Made by a program: the position numbers and the translations under genes
The notes under the pieces: generated by a model
What the model saw: only the letters and a program-made list of their open reading frames with translations
Databases searched by the model: none
What the model was told of the DNA's origin: nothing
Part shown: piece after piece, positions 1 to 8,783 of the stretch
How positions within the stretch are numbered: position 1 is the first letter of the stretch
How the letters are laid out: each line of letters opens with the position of its first letter
Source of the DNA: Pyrinomonadaceae bacterium
Lineage (GTDB): Bacteria; Acidobacteriota; Blastocatellia; Pyrinomonadales; Pyrinomonadaceae
Assembly: GCA_030840675.1 (NCBI GenBank)
Contig: JAVEEA010000057.1
Coordinates: forward strand, 1 to 48,587
DNA: 48,587 bases
Reading direction: 5' to 3'

Positions 1-660
1 TTGAAGGCGTTGGAAGGCGACGAGGTGTGGGAGAAGAACATTCTGGAGTTGATGGAAGCGGTAGATACCTACATTCCGACCCCGGCGCGCGACGTTGAGA
101 AGCCGTTTTTGATGCCGGTGGAAGACATCTTCACGATTCAGGGACGCGGGACGGTGGCGACGGGGAGAGTGGAGCGCGGCAAGGTGAAGGTGAATGAGAC
201 GGTGGAGATCGTCGGGATCAAGCCGACGCGGACGACGGTGTGCACGGGCGTGGAGATGTTCAAGAAGCTGTTGGACGAAGGCACGGCGGGCGACAACGTA
301 GGTCTGCTATTGCGGGGAGTTGAGCGCAAGGACATCGAGCGCGGGCAGGTAATTGCGAAGCCGGGTTCGATAACGCCGCACACGAAGTTCAAGGCGGAGG
401 CCTACGTGCTGACGAAGGAAGAGGGAGGCCGCCACACGCCGTTCTTCACGGGCTACCGGCCGCAGTTTTACTTCCGCACGACGGACGTGACGGGGGTAGC
501 GCATTTGCCGGAAGGCGTAGAGATGGTGATGCCGGGAGATAACGTGGCGATGGAGATCGAGTTGATCGCTCCGATCGCGATGGAGAAGGGGTTGCGCTTC
601 GCGATTCGCGAGGGCGGCCGCACGGTGGGCGCCGGCACGGTATCGGATATTGTGGAGTAG
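1..660 (+). CDS. tuf: Elongation factor Tu, C-terminal part (5' end outside window)
   Basis: EF-Tu is the GTPase that brings aminoacyl-tRNA to the ribosomal A site. The 219 visible codons correspond to about residue 178 to the end of a roughly 395-residue protein. They hold the tail of the G domain (LKALEGD), domain II ([20 protein letters not shown]) and domain III ([17 protein letters not shown], ending [14 protein letters not shown]). The frame is open from base 1, so the gene is cut by the window edge and the leading TTG is not a start codon. It stands directly before rpsJ, the usual str/S10 junction. The 64-bp spacer to rpsJ holds CACTGACTAC and ACTGACCAC words with only a weak inverted partner. 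Confidence 0.97.
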   Translation: MKALEGDEVWEKNILELMEAVDTYIPTPARDVEKPFLMPVEDIFTIQGRGTVATGRVERGKVKVNETVEIVGIKPTRTTVCTGVEMFKKLLDEGTAGDNVGLLLRGVERKDIERGQVIAKPGSITPHTKFKAEAYVLTKEEGGRHTPFFTGYRPQFYFRTTDVTGVAHLPEGVEMVMPGDNVAMEIELIAPIAMEKGLRFAIREGGRTVGAGTVSDIVE

Positions 661-724
661 GCAGTAGGCCGCTGGCAGAAACAAAGACCACTGACTACGA
701 ACAACTGACCACGGACAAACAGAT

Positions 725-1045
725 ATGCTGAACGAAAAAATTAGAATCAGACTGAAAGCCTACGACCACCGCGTGTTGGACCAGTCGACCGCCGAGATCG
801 TAGAAACCGCGAAGCGCACCGGTGCGCGCGTGGCTGGCCCGATACCTTTGCCCACAGTGAAGAATAAGTGGACGGTGTTGCGTTCGCCGCACGTGGACAA
901 GAAGTCGCGCGAGCAGTTTGAGATTAGAACGCACAAGCGTTTGATGGACATTCTGGATCCGACACCGCAAACAGTCGATGCGTTGATGAAGCTGGATCTT
1001 CCAGCGGGCGTAGACGTTGAGATTAAGGCTTTCGGTAGGCAATAA
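725..1045 (+). CDS. rpsJ: 30S ribosomal protein S10
   Basis: S10 is a small-subunit head protein that also acts as NusE in transcription antitermination. The 106-residue product has the family's normal length and the signature [20 protein letters not shown] near residues 51-70. The ATG start is followed by [14 protein letters not shown], the normal N-terminus. It opens the S10 operon downstream of tuf. The 133-bp spacer to rplC carries a word-repeat hairpin. Confidence 0.97.
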   Translation: MLNEKIRIRLKAYDHRVLDQSTAEIVETAKRTGARVAGPIPLPTVKNKWTVLRSPHVDKKSREQFEIRTHKRLMDILDPTPQTVDALMKLDLPAGVDVEIKAFGRQ

Positions 1046-1050
1046 CCGCA

Positions 1051-1172
1051 ATGCCGATTTCCGATTGCCAATTTCCGCTTGGCTCTTAGAAACGGCGCGT
1101 TGATTCTCCTGAATGACCCTTTTGTTTGATTGAAAGTTCAAAATCGGCAATCGGCAATTGGCAATCGGAAAT
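1051..1172 (+). repeat. Spacer hairpin with CGGCAAT/CGGAAAT words (rpsJ-rplC)
   Basis: The left arm at 1057-1077 reads as degenerate tandem ATTTCCG/ATTGCCA words. The right arm at 1152-1172 is its near-perfect reverse complement (CGGCAATTGGCAATCGGAAA). The intervening 74 nt are unique. The right arm ends 6 nt before the rplC start codon. The same word family recurs in the rpsC-rplP, rplU-rpmA and rpsK-rpsD spacers. Confidence 0.85.
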
Positions 1173-1178
1173 AGACAC

Positions 1179-1835
1179 ATGATTAACGGAATCATCGGCA
1201 GAAAAATTGGCATGACGCAGATCTTTGCGGCGGACGGCGTGGTTACTCCCGTCACCGTGATCAAAGCTGGGCCATGCGTGGTGGTGCAAAAGAAAACGGC
1301 AGGCGGGATCGACGGTTATGACGCCGTGCAGGTCGGACTGGTTGACGAACGGCCGCCCAAGTTGAAGAACGTGACCAAGCCCATGCGCGGACACTTCGAG
1401 AAGACCGGCGGCGGGGTTCCGCCCACGCGAATTCTCAAAGAGTTTCGCCTTAAGGAAACAAGCGAGTTGAATGTGGGCGACAAGATTCTGGTGGACCAGT
1501 TTGCCGACGGCGACGTGGTTGACGTGGTGGGCAAGTCGAAAGGACGCGGCTTTGCCGGCACCGTCAAGCGCCACAACTTTAATCGCGGACCGGAGTCGCA
1601 TGGTTCGATGAACGTGCGCGCGCCGGGTTCGATCGGTGCCTCCGCTTATCCCTCGCGCGTTATCAAGGGTACGCGCTCGTCCGGTCACATGGGCGATGTG
1701 CGCGTCACGACCAAAGGGCTGACGATTGCTCGCGTGGACGCGGAAAATAATTTGCTGATGATTCGGGGCGCGGTGCCCGGTGCGAACGGCAGCGTAGTGG
1801 TAGTTCAGAAAGCTGCGAGACAGAGAAACAAATGA
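1179..1835 (+). CDS. rplC: 50S ribosomal protein L3
   Basis: L3 binds the 3' part of 23S rRNA early in large-subunit assembly and reaches toward the peptidyl transferase centre. The product is 218 residues, close to the usual 205-220. The frame is open upstream to a TTG at 1158, but those codons lie inside the spacer repeat. The ATG at 1179 gives the family N-terminus [16 protein letters not shown], so it is chosen. The loop [16 protein letters not shown] lies near residues 149-164. The stop codon is itself part of the following GATGAA-word hairpin. Confidence 0.96.
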   Translation: MINGIIGRKIGMTQIFAADGVVTPVTVIKAGPCVVVQKKTAGGIDGYDAVQVGLVDERPPKLKNVTKPMRGHFEKTGGGVPPTRILKEFRLKETSELNVGDKILVDQFADGDVVDVVGKSKGRGFAGTVKRHNFNRGPESHGSMNVRAPGSIGASAYPSRVIKGTRSSGHMGDVRVTTKGLTIARVDAENNLLMIRGAVPGANGSVVVVQKAARQRNK

Positions 1836-1890
1836 TGAATGATGAATGCGGAATGATGAATTCATCGTTCATCGTTCCTGGTTCATCGTT
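1831..1890 (+). repeat. Spacer hairpin with GATGAA/TTCATC words (rplC-rplD)
   Basis: The left arm at 1831-1860 is made of GATGAAT words. The right arm at 1861-1890 is made of TTCATCGTTC words. The arms abut with no loop at GAATGATGAA/TTCATCGTTC and pair largely through A-U, G-C and G-U pairs. The arm includes the rplC stop codon. The hairpin lies 17 nt upstream of the rplD start. Confidence 0.85.
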
Positions 1891-1906
1891 TGCTACGGAG
1901 TAAATT

Positions 1907-2677
1907 ATGCCTACCGTTAAGGTGCGCAACTTAAAAAACGAAGAGGTTGGCGAGGTCGAGTTGTCCGACGCCGTCTTTGACGTGCCCTTGAATGAAGGGC
2001 TAATTCATGCGGCCGTCAGAAACTATATGGCCAACGCTCGGCAGGGAACGTCGGCGACCAAAACTCGCGGCGACGTTTCCGGTTCCGGCCGCAAACTCTG
2101 GAAGCAGAAGGGCACGGGCCGCGCGCGGATTGCCTCGCTGCGTTCGCCGCTTTGGAAAGGCGGCGGCAACGTGCACGGACCGCAGCCGCGCGACTGGTCT
2201 TACAACATGCCGCAGAAGATGCGGCACGGCGCGTTGCGCTCCGCGCTTTCCGAGCGCGTACGCGAAGGCCGCGTGCTGCTGATTAAAGACTGGGTGCTGG
2301 ACAAGCCGAAGACCAAAGATTTTATTGCCTCGCTCAAGCAGTTGGGCCTGGATGGCAAGACGCTGATTGTCGATTCGCTTGATAACGAGAACCTGCAATT
2401 GTCGACGCGCAATGTGCAGAGTGCGAAGGTGGTCAACAGTTTCGGTCTGAACATCTACGACCTGCTCTATCACGAGAAGCTGGTTATTTCGGAAGCAGCC
2501 CTGAAAGAGATTGAAGGTTTACTGGGACCGAAAAGCGGGACCGGCGCCCCGGAAGAGAGCGCGCCAGAGTTGCAGGCGGAAGCGGCGGAGCCGGTGGAGA
2601 CCGCGAAGCCGAAGCGCCCGCGGAAGCCAAAGGCTGAAGCGCCCGCGGCCGCGGCGGAGCAGGAGGCGACTGAATAA
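1907..2677 (+). CDS. rplD: 50S ribosomal protein L4 with extended C-terminus
   Basis: L4 is an early 23S-binding protein that helps line the exit tunnel. In some bacteria it also represses its own operon, but no such leader can be judged here. The conserved core, including the loop region [19 protein letters not shown] (about 69-87), ends near residue 206. A roughly 50-residue tail rich in Pro, Ala, Glu and Lys follows (for example [14 protein letters not shown]) and makes the protein 256 residues. The stop overlaps the rplW start by one base (TAATG), so translational coupling is likely. Confidence 0.96.
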   Translation: MPTVKVRNLKNEEVGEVELSDAVFDVPLNEGLIHAAVRNYMANARQGTSATKTRGDVSGSGRKLWKQKGTGRARIASLRSPLWKGGGNVHGPQPRDWSYNMPQKMRHGALRSALSERVREGRVLLIKDWVLDKPKTKDFIASLKQLGLDGKTLIVDSLDNENLQLSTRNVQSAKVVNSFGLNIYDLLYHEKLVISEAALKEIEGLLGPKSGTGAPEESAPELQAEAAEPVETAKPKRPRKPKAEAPAAAAEQEATE

Positions 2678-2982
2678 TGAGAACAGTTTGGGACATCATC
2701 AAGTCGCCGGTGATTACGGAAAAGGCACTAGTCGCGAAGGAAGAGTCGCAGGACACGGGACAGCTGCTGACCTTTCGCGTCGACCGGCGCGCCACAAAGC
2801 CGGAGATCAAGTCGGCGGTGGAGTCGATCTTCCAGGTGAAGGTTGACCGGGTGCGCACCATAAATTTCATGGGCAAGACGGCGCGACGCGGACGCTTTGA
2901 AGGACGCAAGCCGTCCTGGAAAAAAGCTTACGTGACGCTGAAGCAGGGCGAGCAGCCGGTTGATTACGGCGAAGCAATCTAG
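2677..2982 (+). CDS. rplW: 50S ribosomal protein L23
   Basis: L23 sits at the exit-tunnel mouth and docks trigger factor and SRP. The 101-residue product has the normal N-terminus (WDIIKSPVITEKALV) and the VNTINFKGK-like strand, here VDRVRTINFMGKTARRGRF (about 58-76). Its ATG shares one base with the rplD stop. The 81-bp spacer to rplB is filled by a GAAACTC-word hairpin. Confidence 0.96.
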   Translation: MRTVWDIIKSPVITEKALVAKEESQDTGQLLTFRVDRRATKPEIKSAVESIFQVKVDRVRTINFMGKTARRGRFEGRKPSWKKAYVTLKQGEQPVDYGEAI

Positions 2983-2992
2983 TTTTGAGTGG

Positions 2993-3057
2993 CGAGTTTC
3001 GGGTTTCGAGTTCACCCGAAACGAAACTCGAAACTTGAAACTCGAAACTCGAAACTT
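2993..3057 (+). repeat. Spacer hairpin with GAAACTC words (rplW-rplB)
   Basis: The left arm at 2993-3012 reads CGAGTTTCGGGTTTCGAGTT. The right region at 3024-3057 repeats ACTCGAA about four times. The left arm and 3025-3044 match as reverse complements at 18 of 20 positions. The element is translatable in the rplB frame but belongs to the spacer. It ends 6 nt before the rplB ATG. Confidence 0.85.
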
Positions 3058-3063
3058 ACTGTT

Positions 3064-3894
3064 ATGGGAATAAAGAAACTAACTCCAACGTCTCCGGCGC
3101 GCCGCTATCAAACTTATCTCACGCGAGATGAGTTAACCGCGGGCGCGGTTCCTGAGAAGTCGCTGCTGGAGAAAAAGACGCGCATCTCCGGTCGCAATAA
3201 TGATGGCCGCATCACTGTGCGGCGTCGCGGCGGCGGCCACAAGCGTTTCTATCGCATCATTGACTTCAAGCGCGACAAGGAAGGCGTGCCGGGCCGGATC
3301 ACTCAGATTGAGTATGATCCGAATCGCTCGGCCCACATTGCGCTCGTCACCTATCTCGACGGCGAGAAGCGCTACATCATCGCGCCCACCGGAGTCGAAG
3401 TGGGCAAGACGATCATGAGCGGCGCCGAGGCCGACATTCTGCCGGGCAATTCGCTCCCGCTGATTAACATCCCGCTGGGCACGCAGATTCACAACATCGA
3501 ATTGCGACCGGGCAAGGGTGGCCAGATGGCGCGTTCCGCCGGAGCGTTTGCACAGCTGGTCGCCAAGGAAGGCGACTACGCGCAACTGCGTATGCCTTCG
3601 GGAGAAGTGCGGCGAGTGCCTTTAGTTTGTCGGGCGACGATTGGTCAGGTGGGCAACATCGAGCACGAAAACGTTTCGCTGGGTAAAGCCGGCCGCTCGC
3701 GTTGGAAGGGCATTCGCCCGCACGTGCGCGGCGTGGCCATGAACCCGGTAGACCACCCGCACGGCGGCGGCGAAGGCAAGACTTCGGGTGGCCGCAACCC
3801 GGTTACGCCCTGGGGCCAGCCGACGCGTGGTTACAAGACGAGAAGCAACAAGCGCACGCAACGCATGATTTTGAAGGACCGACGAACCAAGTAA
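3064..3894 (+). CDS. rplB: 50S ribosomal protein L2
   Basis: L2 is a primary 23S-binding protein needed for subunit association and peptidyl transfer. The product is 276 residues, the family norm. The frame opens upstream at 2989, but those codons are the GAAACTC repeat. The ATG at 3064 gives [16 protein letters not shown], the expected start. The C-terminal signature with the conserved His ([20 protein letters not shown]) lies near residues 220-239. Confidence 0.97.
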   Translation: MGIKKLTPTSPARRYQTYLTRDELTAGAVPEKSLLEKKTRISGRNNDGRITVRRRGGGHKRFYRIIDFKRDKEGVPGRITQIEYDPNRSAHIALVTYLDGEKRYIIAPTGVEVGKTIMSGAEADILPGNSLPLINIPLGTQIHNIELRPGKGGQMARSAGAFAQLVAKEGDYAQLRMPSGEVRRVPLVCRATIGQVGNIEHENVSLGKAGRSRWKGIRPHVRGVAMNPVDHPHGGGEGKTSGGRNPVTPWGQPTRGYKTRSNKRTQRMILKDRRTK

Positions 3895-3959
3895 CGATGA
3901 ATTATGAATGCTGATTGATGAGTTCTTCATTCAGCGTTCATCGTTCCGAGTTCATCATT
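3893..3959 (+). repeat. Spacer hairpin with GATGAA/TTCATC words (rplB-rpsS)
   Basis: The left arm at 3893-3922 has GATGAATTATGAATG-type words. The right arm at 3923-3959 has TTCATTCAGCGTTCATCGTT-type words, giving an abutting imperfect inverted repeat. It resembles the rplC-rplD element in word and architecture but not base for base. The left arm contains the rplB stop codon. Confidence 0.8.
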
Positions 3960-3969
3960 TTGGAGAGCT

Positions 3970-4269
3970 ATGGCACGTTCACTTAAAAAGGGACCGTTTA
4001 TTGATAAGAGCGTTCAGCGAGCAGTGGACCGCGTGCGCGCGGGCGGTAACCGGCCGCCGGTGATCAAGACCTGGTCGCGCCGTTCGACCATCTCGCCGGA
4101 CATGGTTGGTTTGACGTTCGGCGTACACAACGGCAAACGCCACCTGCCGATCTATGTGACGGAAAACATGGTGGGCCACAAGCTGGGCGAGTTTGCGCCG
4201 ACGCGCACTTTTAAAGGTCACTCCGGCACCAAGGTAGAAAAGTCGTCGAAGGTAGCGCCGGGGAAATAA
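3970..4269 (+). CDS. rpsS: 30S ribosomal protein S19
   Basis: S19 pairs with S13 in the 30S head near the A-site tRNA. The 99-residue product starts with the invariant [15 protein letters not shown] and carries [15 protein letters not shown] and [15 protein letters not shown], all diagnostic. A TGGAGAG ribosome binding site ends 3 nt before the ATG. The 68-bp spacer to rplV contains a weaker hairpin, with GTGAATTGTGAAC words (about 4285-4297) facing ATTCACTATTCAA (about 4316-4328). Confidence 0.97.
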   Translation: MARSLKKGPFIDKSVQRAVDRVRAGGNRPPVIKTWSRRSTISPDMVGLTFGVHNGKRHLPIYVTENMVGHKLGEFAPTRTFKGHSGTKVEKSSKVAPGK

Positions 4270-4337
4270 CGTTCACGATAAAGCGTGAATTGTGAACCGC
4301 TCGACAGCGCTCATGATTCACTATTCAAGAGGTTCAG

Positions 4338-4925
4338 ATGGAAGCGATAGCAAGTGCAAGATATCTTCGTGGGTCGGCGCAAAAGGCGCGGCTCGTTGTC
4401 GATATGATTCGCGGCGAGGACGTCAACCGGGCGCTGGCAATCCTGCGGTATTCCGACAAACGTGCTTCGAATTTGATCGAGAAGTGCATGCGTTCGGCGA
4501 TTGCGAATGCCAACGAAGCGGCGGAGAAGGCAAACGTGGCCATCGACCCGGACGATCTTTGGGTGAAGACGGCCTTTGTCGATCGCGGACCAACCAAGGG
4601 CCGGCGCCGTGTGCGGCCCGCTCCCCAGGGCCGGGCGTATCGTGAGCAGCGCCATTTTTGTCACGTCACGATTTTACTTTCCAACGACGCGCGACCCGAG
4701 GCGAAGGGCTCGCGACATGGCGACGGCAAAGCGGCGGCGGCGAAGCCGGCCAAGCTGGTAGAAAACAAGACCCGCAAGCGCGGCGGGGCGGCGGCAGCGC
4801 CACGTGCGAAGCGGGTAGCGCCCCGAAGCGAAGCGTCAGACAAGTCTGATGCGGCGGCCAGGGCCGAGGGCGAGAAGAAAGCGACTAAGCGCGCCGCGAA
4901 GAAGAAGACGAAGGTAGACGAATAA
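4338..4925 (+). CDS. rplV: 50S ribosomal protein L22 with long C-terminal extension
   Basis: L22 lines the exit tunnel through a beta hairpin. The core of about 115 residues (ARYLRGSAQKARLVVDMIRG at the N-terminus; GRAYREQRHFCHVTILLS at its end) is normal. It is followed by about 80 residues of Lys, Ala and Arg-rich low-complexity sequence that nearly double the family length. The reading frame of the tail is continuous and ends 66 bp before rpsC, so it is probably translated. Its role is unknown; contact with rRNA or the cytosolic face is a guess. Confidence 0.95.
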   Translation: MEAIASARYLRGSAQKARLVVDMIRGEDVNRALAILRYSDKRASNLIEKCMRSAIANANEAAEKANVAIDPDDLWVKTAFVDRGPTKGRRRVRPAPQGRAYREQRHFCHVTILLSNDARPEAKGSRHGDGKAAAAKPAKLVENKTRKRGGAAAAPRAKRVAPRSEASDKSDAAARAEGEKKATKRAAKKKTKVDE

Positions 4926-4991
4926 AAGCAGAGATCACGCGGTCTCAAATTTGGGATCTCAAATCTCAAACGCAAAGAACTGGAGAAGATT

Positions 4992-5762
4992 GTGGGTCAG
5001 AAAGTTCATCCTTACGGATTCCGCCTCGGCTACAACAAGGACTGGCATTCGCACTGGTTCGCGAAGAAGCAGTATGGCGAGTACTTGTTGGAAGACCTGA
5101 AGCTCAAGCGCGATCTGAAGCAGCGTTTCGCCGGCGCCGGTGTGTCCCACGTCGACATCGAACGCGCGGCCAACCGCCTCAAGATCATTATCTACACGTC
5201 GCGTCCGGGAATTATCATCGGTCGCAAGGGCGCGGAAATCGACAAACTGAAGACCGACCTGTCGGCCAAGACCGGACGCGAAGTTTTGGTTTCGATTCAG
5301 GAAATTCATAAGCCGGAACTGAATGCACAGTTGCAGGCCGAGAAGATTGCGGCGCAGTTGGAAAAGCGTATTGCTTTTCGTCGCGCGATGCGCAAGGCAG
5401 TTGAGGAGTCGCTGCGCTTTGGCGCCCAGGGAATCAAGGTGAAGGTCAGCGGCCGTTTGAACGGAGCCGAGATTGCGCGCAGCGAGTGGCACCTGCAGGG
5501 ACAACTGCCGCTGCATACCTTGCGCGCCGATATCGACTACGGTCTCGCCGAAGCGCGCACTACGTTTGGCCAAATCGGCGTGAAGGTTTGGATCTACCGC
5601 GGAGAAATTCTCGACGCCAAGGCCGCGATGGCGCGGGGCACTGGTTCGGATCCGATAAACGAAACTCGCATGGGCGAACGCGAACGGCGACCGCGCACCC
5701 GTCGCGAACGTGAGGGTGGCGGCGGTTCTGACGGCAGACGACCGCGCGGAGAAAACGGATAA
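4992..5762 (+). CDS. rpsC: 30S ribosomal protein S3
   Basis: S3 lies at the mRNA entry site and contributes to helicase activity. The start is GTG (4992), giving [20 protein letters not shown], which fits the family. The KH domain carries [17 protein letters not shown] near residues 73-89, and the C-terminal domain has [20 protein letters not shown]. The last roughly 35 residues are an Arg/Gly-rich tail not seen in short S3 forms, making 256 residues. A GGAGAAG ribosome binding site stands just upstream. Confidence 0.96.
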   Translation: MGQKVHPYGFRLGYNKDWHSHWFAKKQYGEYLLEDLKLKRDLKQRFAGAGVSHVDIERAANRLKIIIYTSRPGIIIGRKGAEIDKLKTDLSAKTGREVLVSIQEIHKPELNAQLQAEKIAAQLEKRIAFRRAMRKAVEESLRFGAQGIKVKVSGRLNGAEIARSEWHLQGQLPLHTLRADIDYGLAEARTTFGQIGVKVWIYRGEILDAKAAMARGTGSDPINETRMGERERRPRTRREREGGGGSDGRRPRGENG

Positions 5763-5764
5763 AG

Positions 5765-5852
5765 GATTTGCGAATGCCGATTGCCGATTGCCGCTGGGAA
5801 GTTGCGATGAGTGCGCTCCTAAGTCGGAAATTGCAAATCGGAAATCGGAAAT
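5765..5852 (+). repeat. Spacer hairpin with GCCGATT/CGGAAAT words (rpsC-rplP)
   Basis: The left arm (about 5765-5793) repeats ATTGCCG. The right arm (5823-5852) repeats CGGAAAT. As reverse complements they differ mainly at one recurring position of each word (C on one arm, A on the other). The hairpin ends 13 nt before the rplP ATG. Confidence 0.8.
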
Positions 5853-5864
5853 GAGTGAAACGCT

Positions 5865-6293
5865 ATGTTGATGCCGAAAAAAGTTAAGCACCGGAAGCAG
5901 ATGCGGGGACGCATGACTGGCGTCGCCTCTCGTGGCAGCGAGATCAGCTTCGGTGAATACGGGCTTAAGTGTCTGGAGCCGGCGTGGATTACCGATCGAC
6001 AGATTGAAGCCGCGCGTATTGCCATGACGCGTCACATCAAGCGTGGCGGCAAGATCTGGATTCGCATGTTTCCCGACAAGCCGGTAACCAAGAAGCCCGC
6101 GGAAACGCGCATGGGCAAGGGCAAGGGCGCGCCGGAATACTGGGTGGCGGTCGTCAAGCCGGGTCGAATTCTTTACGAGATTGAGGGCGTGGACGAGAAG
6201 ACGGCGCGCGATGCTATGCGTCTCGCGGCGCAAAAGCTGCCCATCAAGACCAAATTTGTGACCCGCGCGGATCAAGAGGGAGGCGCGATCTAG
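5865..6293 (+). CDS. rplP: 50S ribosomal protein L16
   Basis: L16 positions tRNA in the A and P sites. The product is 142 residues with the normal start [18 protein letters not shown] second ATG two codons on (5871) is an equally possible start. [20 protein letters not shown] (about 74-93) is the diagnostic loop. rpmC begins three bases after its stop. Confidence 0.97.
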   Translation: MLMPKKVKHRKQMRGRMTGVASRGSEISFGEYGLKCLEPAWITDRQIEAARIAMTRHIKRGGKIWIRMFPDKPVTKKPAETRMGKGKGAPEYWVAVVKPGRILYEIEGVDEKTARDAMRLAAQKLPIKTKFVTRADQEGGAI

Positions 6294-6295
6294 TT

Positions 6296-6520
6296 ATGAA
6301 ACGGCGTGAAGAACTGGACAAGTATCACGATTTTTCCGAAGCAGAGTTGTTGGCGGAGACGGTCCGCCTGAAAGAGTCGCTCTTTCGTTTGAAGTTTAAG
6401 CTGGCGCTGGGCGAAGTGGACGCGGTCAAACGTATCCGTGACGAGAAGAAGTCGCTGGCCCGACTGCAGACGCTTTCGCGGCAGCGTCAACCGCGCGCGG
6501 ACAAGGCGGCGGCGAAGTAG
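6296..6520 (+). CDS. rpmC: 50S ribosomal protein L29
   Basis: L29 is a small two-helix protein beside the exit tunnel, next to L23. The 74-residue product has the family pattern of an N-terminal Lys/Glu helix, ELLAETVRLKESLFRLKFKL, then the second helix VKRIRDEKKSLARLQTL. A short basic Ala-rich tail ends the protein. The 81-bp spacer to rpsQ contains a small hairpin (GCCGG/CCGGC, 6573-6586). Confidence 0.95.
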   Translation: MKRREELDKYHDFSEAELLAETVRLKESLFRLKFKLALGEVDAVKRIRDEKKSLARLQTLSRQRQPRADKAAAK

Positions 6521-6601
6521 AAATCACACGCGCTACATGCCAGGTGCAATTGCGCGTTGGCAAGCATTAACAGCCGGGTCTCCGGCAACTGAGTGAGAAG
6601 C

Positions 6602-6985
6602 ATGGCAGAAGAGAATCAAGCAGACAGCAATACGGACGCAAAGGCGAGCGAAACTCCGGCGAGCGAGAGCGCGAATGTCGCCGCGGAAACAGCAGTCGCG
6701 GGCAACGGTCAGGCTGAAGCCGCCACGCCCGTAAAGCGGGCCCACCGTTCGCAGAAGGTGGGCGCGGTTGTTTCCGACAAGATGCAGAAGACGGTGGTGG
6801 TCCGCGTCGATCGACTGGTGCGGCACACGAAGTATCGTCGCTATGTAAGGCGCACTTCGAAGTTTATGGCCCATGATGAACTGGGCGCGACGATCGGCGA
6901 CAAGGTGCGGATTGTTGAGACGCGTCCGATGTCGGCACGGAAGCGCTGGCGCGTAATCGAGATTGTGCAGAAGGCAGCAAAGTAA
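6602..6985 (+). CDS. rpsQ: 30S ribosomal protein S17 with N-terminal extension
   Basis: S17 is an OB-fold primary 16S binder. The core (VGAVVSDKMQKTVVVRVDRL, then GDKVRIVETRPMSARKRWRV) begins near residue 53 and matches the family. It is preceded by about 45 residues rich in Ala, Glu, Ser and Asn that the usual 80-90 residue S17 lacks. The ATG at 6602 is preferred over an in-frame GTG at 6593 because a GAGTGAGAAG ribosome binding region precedes it. An internal start is possible, but no good ATG stands at the core boundary. Confidence 0.93.
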   Translation: MAEENQADSNTDAKASETPASESANVAAETAVAGNGQAEAATPVKRAHRSQKVGAVVSDKMQKTVVVRVDRLVRHTKYRRYVRRTSKFMAHDELGATIGDKVRIVETRPMSARKRWRVIEIVQKAAK

Positions 6986-6986
6986 A

Positions 6987-7068
6987 AACGGTAAATGGTG
7001 AACAGTAAAACGGTGAATGGCAAAAGCGTGATTGCTCTCATTCACTATTTGACATTCATCATTCACGA
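6987..7068 (+). repeat. Spacer hairpin with GGTGAAT/ATTCAC words (rpsQ-rplN)
   Basis: The left arm (6990-7019) has GGTAAATGGTGAA and CGGTGAATGG words. The right arm (7037-7066) has ATTCACTATTTG and CATCATTCAC words. They pair imperfectly with G-U pairs. The hairpin ends immediately before the GAGG ribosome binding site of rplN. Confidence 0.8.
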
Positions 7069-7077
7069 GGTGCAGCA

Positions 7078-7446
7078 ATGATTCAGATGCAGACATCCCT
7101 GGATGTCGCCGACAATTCAGGAGCCAGACGGGTAGAGATGATCATGCCCATCGGCGGCTCGACTGGAAAGATCGCGAGCTTGGGTGACCGGATCAAAGTG
7201 ACGGTGAAAGAAGCGTCCCCCGACGGCACGATCAAGAAGGGCACCGTGCAGGACGCCGTGATCGTGCGCACGCGTAAGGAAGTGCGGCGCAAGGACGGCA
7301 CCTACATTCGTTTCGATCAGAATGCCGCGGTCCTGATCAAGGAAGACGGCACCCCGATTGGCACGCGCGTGTTCGGGCCGGTGGCGCGTGAACTGCGCGA
7401 CAAGAATTTCATGAAAATCGTCTCGCTCGCGCCGGAGGTTATTTAA
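7078..7446 (+). CDS. rplN: 50S ribosomal protein L14
   Basis: L14 forms intersubunit bridges and is the docking site of the silencing factor RsfS, whose gene lies at 23698-24177. The 122-residue product is of standard length: [20 protein letters not shown] at the N-terminus and [20 protein letters not shown] at the C-terminus. rplX follows after 5 bp. Confidence 0.97.
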   Translation: MIQMQTSLDVADNSGARRVEMIMPIGGSTGKIASLGDRIKVTVKEASPDGTIKKGTVQDAVIVRTRKEVRRKDGTYIRFDQNAAVLIKEDGTPIGTRVFGPVARELRDKNFMKIVSLAPEVI

Positions 7447-7451
7447 GAGTT

Positions 7452-7787
7452 ATGGCGGGAACTAAGCGTTCAAAAATCAAGAAGAACGATCAAGTGGTGA
7501 TCGTAACCGGCCGCGACAAGGGTAAGCGTGGCCGCGTGCTGGAAGTAGCGCCGCTGACCGGCAAGATCAAGGTCGAGGGCGTCGGCATGATCAAGCGGCA
7601 CCAGCGTGCCAATCCGCAAAGCAATCGCGGCGGCGGCATCATCGAGAAGGAAGCGTTTATCAACATCTCCAATGTGCAGTTGGTCGACCCGCAGTCAGGC
7701 AAGCCGACGCGCGTGCGATACCAGATCGAGGGCGACGGTTCGAAGATTCGCGTCGCCGCCGGCAGCGGACAATCGTTGGAGAAATAA
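7452..7787 (+). CDS. rplX: 50S ribosomal protein L24
   Basis: L24 is an assembly initiator protein with a KOW motif (KKNDQVVIVTGRDKGKRGRV, residues 9-28). The 111-residue product, including GVGMIKRHQRANPQSNRGGG, is typical. It is closely coupled to rplN (5-bp gap). The 86-bp spacer to rplE carries a hairpin. Confidence 0.97.
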   Translation: MAGTKRSKIKKNDQVVIVTGRDKGKRGRVLEVAPLTGKIKVEGVGMIKRHQRANPQSNRGGGIIEKEAFINISNVQLVDPQSGKPTRVRYQIEGDGSKIRVAAGSGQSLEK

Positions 7788-7792
7788 GAGCG

Positions 7793-7865
7793 GGGAATAG
7801 TAACTAGTAAATAGTGAATAGACGACTTCGTCGGCGGTTCCCATTTACCATTCACCATTTACGAG
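7793..7865 (+). repeat. Spacer hairpin with AGTAAATAGTGAATA words (rplX-rplE)
   Basis: The left arm (7793-7820) has AGTAAATAGTGAATAG words. The right arm (7840-7865) has CCATTTACCATTCACCATTT. A small perfect stem, GACGA/TCGTC (7821-7832), sits in the loop. It ends 8 nt before the rplE ATG and was partly read as coding by the upstream open frame. Confidence 0.8.
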
Positions 7866-7873
7866 GGATTGAA

Positions 7874-8416
7874 ATGGCAGCAAGGCTAAAAGAGCGTTAT
7901 CAAAAAGAGGTGGCTCCGGCAATTGCCAAGGAGTTTGGGATTGGTAATCCCATGGCGGTACCGCGCATCCAAAAGGTTGTCCTGAACATGGGCATGGGTG
8001 AAGCAATTGCCAACGCCAAAATTCTGGATACGGCGGCGGATGAGTTGCGCGCAATCACCGGTCAGAAGCCGGTGGTCACCAAGGCGAAGAAGTCGATCGC
8101 TTCCTTCAAGCTGCGCCAGGGGATGCCGATTGGCGTGATGGTTACGTTGCGCGGCGATCGCATGTATGAGTTTCTCGATCGCCTGGTATCAATCGCGTTG
8201 CCGCGCGTGCGTGACTTTCGCGGAGTTTCACCGAAGGCGTTTGACGGTCGCGGTAACTACACGATTGGCGTGCGCGAGCAACTGATTTTTCCGGAGATCG
8301 ACTTTAACAAGGTCGACAAATTGCGCGGCATGAATATCTCGATTATTACCACCGCGCGCAACGACGAGCAGGCCCGCGCGCTCTTGAAGGGCCTGGGGAT
8401 GCCGTTCAGGCAATAA
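7874..8416 (+). CDS. rplE: 50S ribosomal protein L5
   Basis: L5 binds 5S rRNA and the P-site tRNA in the central protuberance. From the ATG at 7874 the product is 180 residues ([17 protein letters not shown]), the family norm. An upstream in-frame extension to 7814 is only the spacer repeat. The core has [16 protein letters not shown] (about 30-45), [20 protein letters not shown] and [14 protein letters not shown] at the C-terminus. Confidence 0.97.
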   Translation: MAARLKERYQKEVAPAIAKEFGIGNPMAVPRIQKVVLNMGMGEAIANAKILDTAADELRAITGQKPVVTKAKKSIASFKLRQGMPIGVMVTLRGDRMYEFLDRLVSIALPRVRDFRGVSPKAFDGRGNYTIGVREQLIFPEIDFNKVDKLRGMNISIITTARNDEQARALLKGLGMPFRQ

Positions 8417-8420
8417 GCGA

Positions 8421-8493
8421 GTTACCAGATGCTGGATGTTAGATGCTGGCGACTGGTCCCGAAACAACATCTAGCATCTGGTATCTGACATCT
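8421..8493 (+). repeat. Spacer hairpin with AGATGCTGG words (rplE-rpsN)
   Basis: CCAGATGCTGGATGTT at 8425-8440 faces AACATCTAGCATCTGG at 8466-8481, matching at 15 of 16 positions. Further AGATGCTGG and CATCTG words lie on both sides. The same word family appears at 8696-8775 and 13118-13185. Confidence 0.88.
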
Positions 8494-8505
8494 GTATCGA
8501 ACGTT

Positions 8506-8691
8506 ATGGCAAAGAAATCACTGATTGCGAAATCGCAAAGAAAACCCAAGTTCGCGGTCCGCGCCTACACCCGCTGCAAGCGTTGCGGCCGGGCGCGAGG
8601 TTACCTGCGGAAGTTTAATTTGTGCCGTATCTGCTTCCGCCAGTTGGCGCTGGAAGGTCAGATTCCCGGTGTCGTTAAGTCTAGTTGGTAA
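8506..8691 (+). CDS. rpsN: 30S ribosomal protein S14, zinc-binding type (S14p/S29e)
   Basis: S14 is part of the 30S head. The 61-residue product is the short zinc form: Cys24, Cys27, Cys40 and Cys43 form two CxxC pairs around [12 protein letters not shown]. The ATG at 8506 is chosen because it gives [16 protein letters not shown]. An upstream in-frame ATG at 8443 lies within the AGATGCTGG repeat. Because zinc is required, the gene has no zinc-independent character. Confidence 0.97.
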   Translation: MAKKSLIAKSQRKPKFAVRAYTRCKRCGRARGYLRKFNLCRICFRQLALEGQIPGVVKSSW

Positions 8692-8695
8692 TGAA

Positions 8696-8775
8696 CAGAT
8701 GTTAGATGTTGGATGCTAGCTGCTGGTTATTGCGACCGCGACGCTAGCATCTAACATCCAGCATCCAGTATCTGG
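8696..8775 (+). repeat. Spacer hairpin with AGATGTTGGATGCT words (rpsN-rpsH)
   Basis: AGATGTTGGATGCTAGC at 8704-8720 faces GCTAGCATCTAACATCC at 8743-8759 (15 of 17 positions as reverse complement). The right side continues with CATCCAGCATCCAGTATCTGG. The element ends 8 nt before the rpsH ATG and overlaps a TCTGGAG ribosome binding site. Confidence 0.88.
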
Positions 8776-8783
8776 AGTTAAGA

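Noticed and set aside
661..724. Hairpin in the tuf-rpsJ spacer
   Set aside because: CACTGACTAC words are present but the facing arm is too degenerate to call a repeat with confidence.
2989..3063. N-terminal extension of L2 starting at 2989
   Set aside because: These codons are the GAAACTC spacer repeat; the ATG at 3064 gives the family start.
4959..6275. A 438-codon open frame on the - strand opposite rpsC and rplP
   Set aside because: It lies exactly antisense to conserved ribosomal genes, has no recognisable domain, and reflects GC-rich codon bias.
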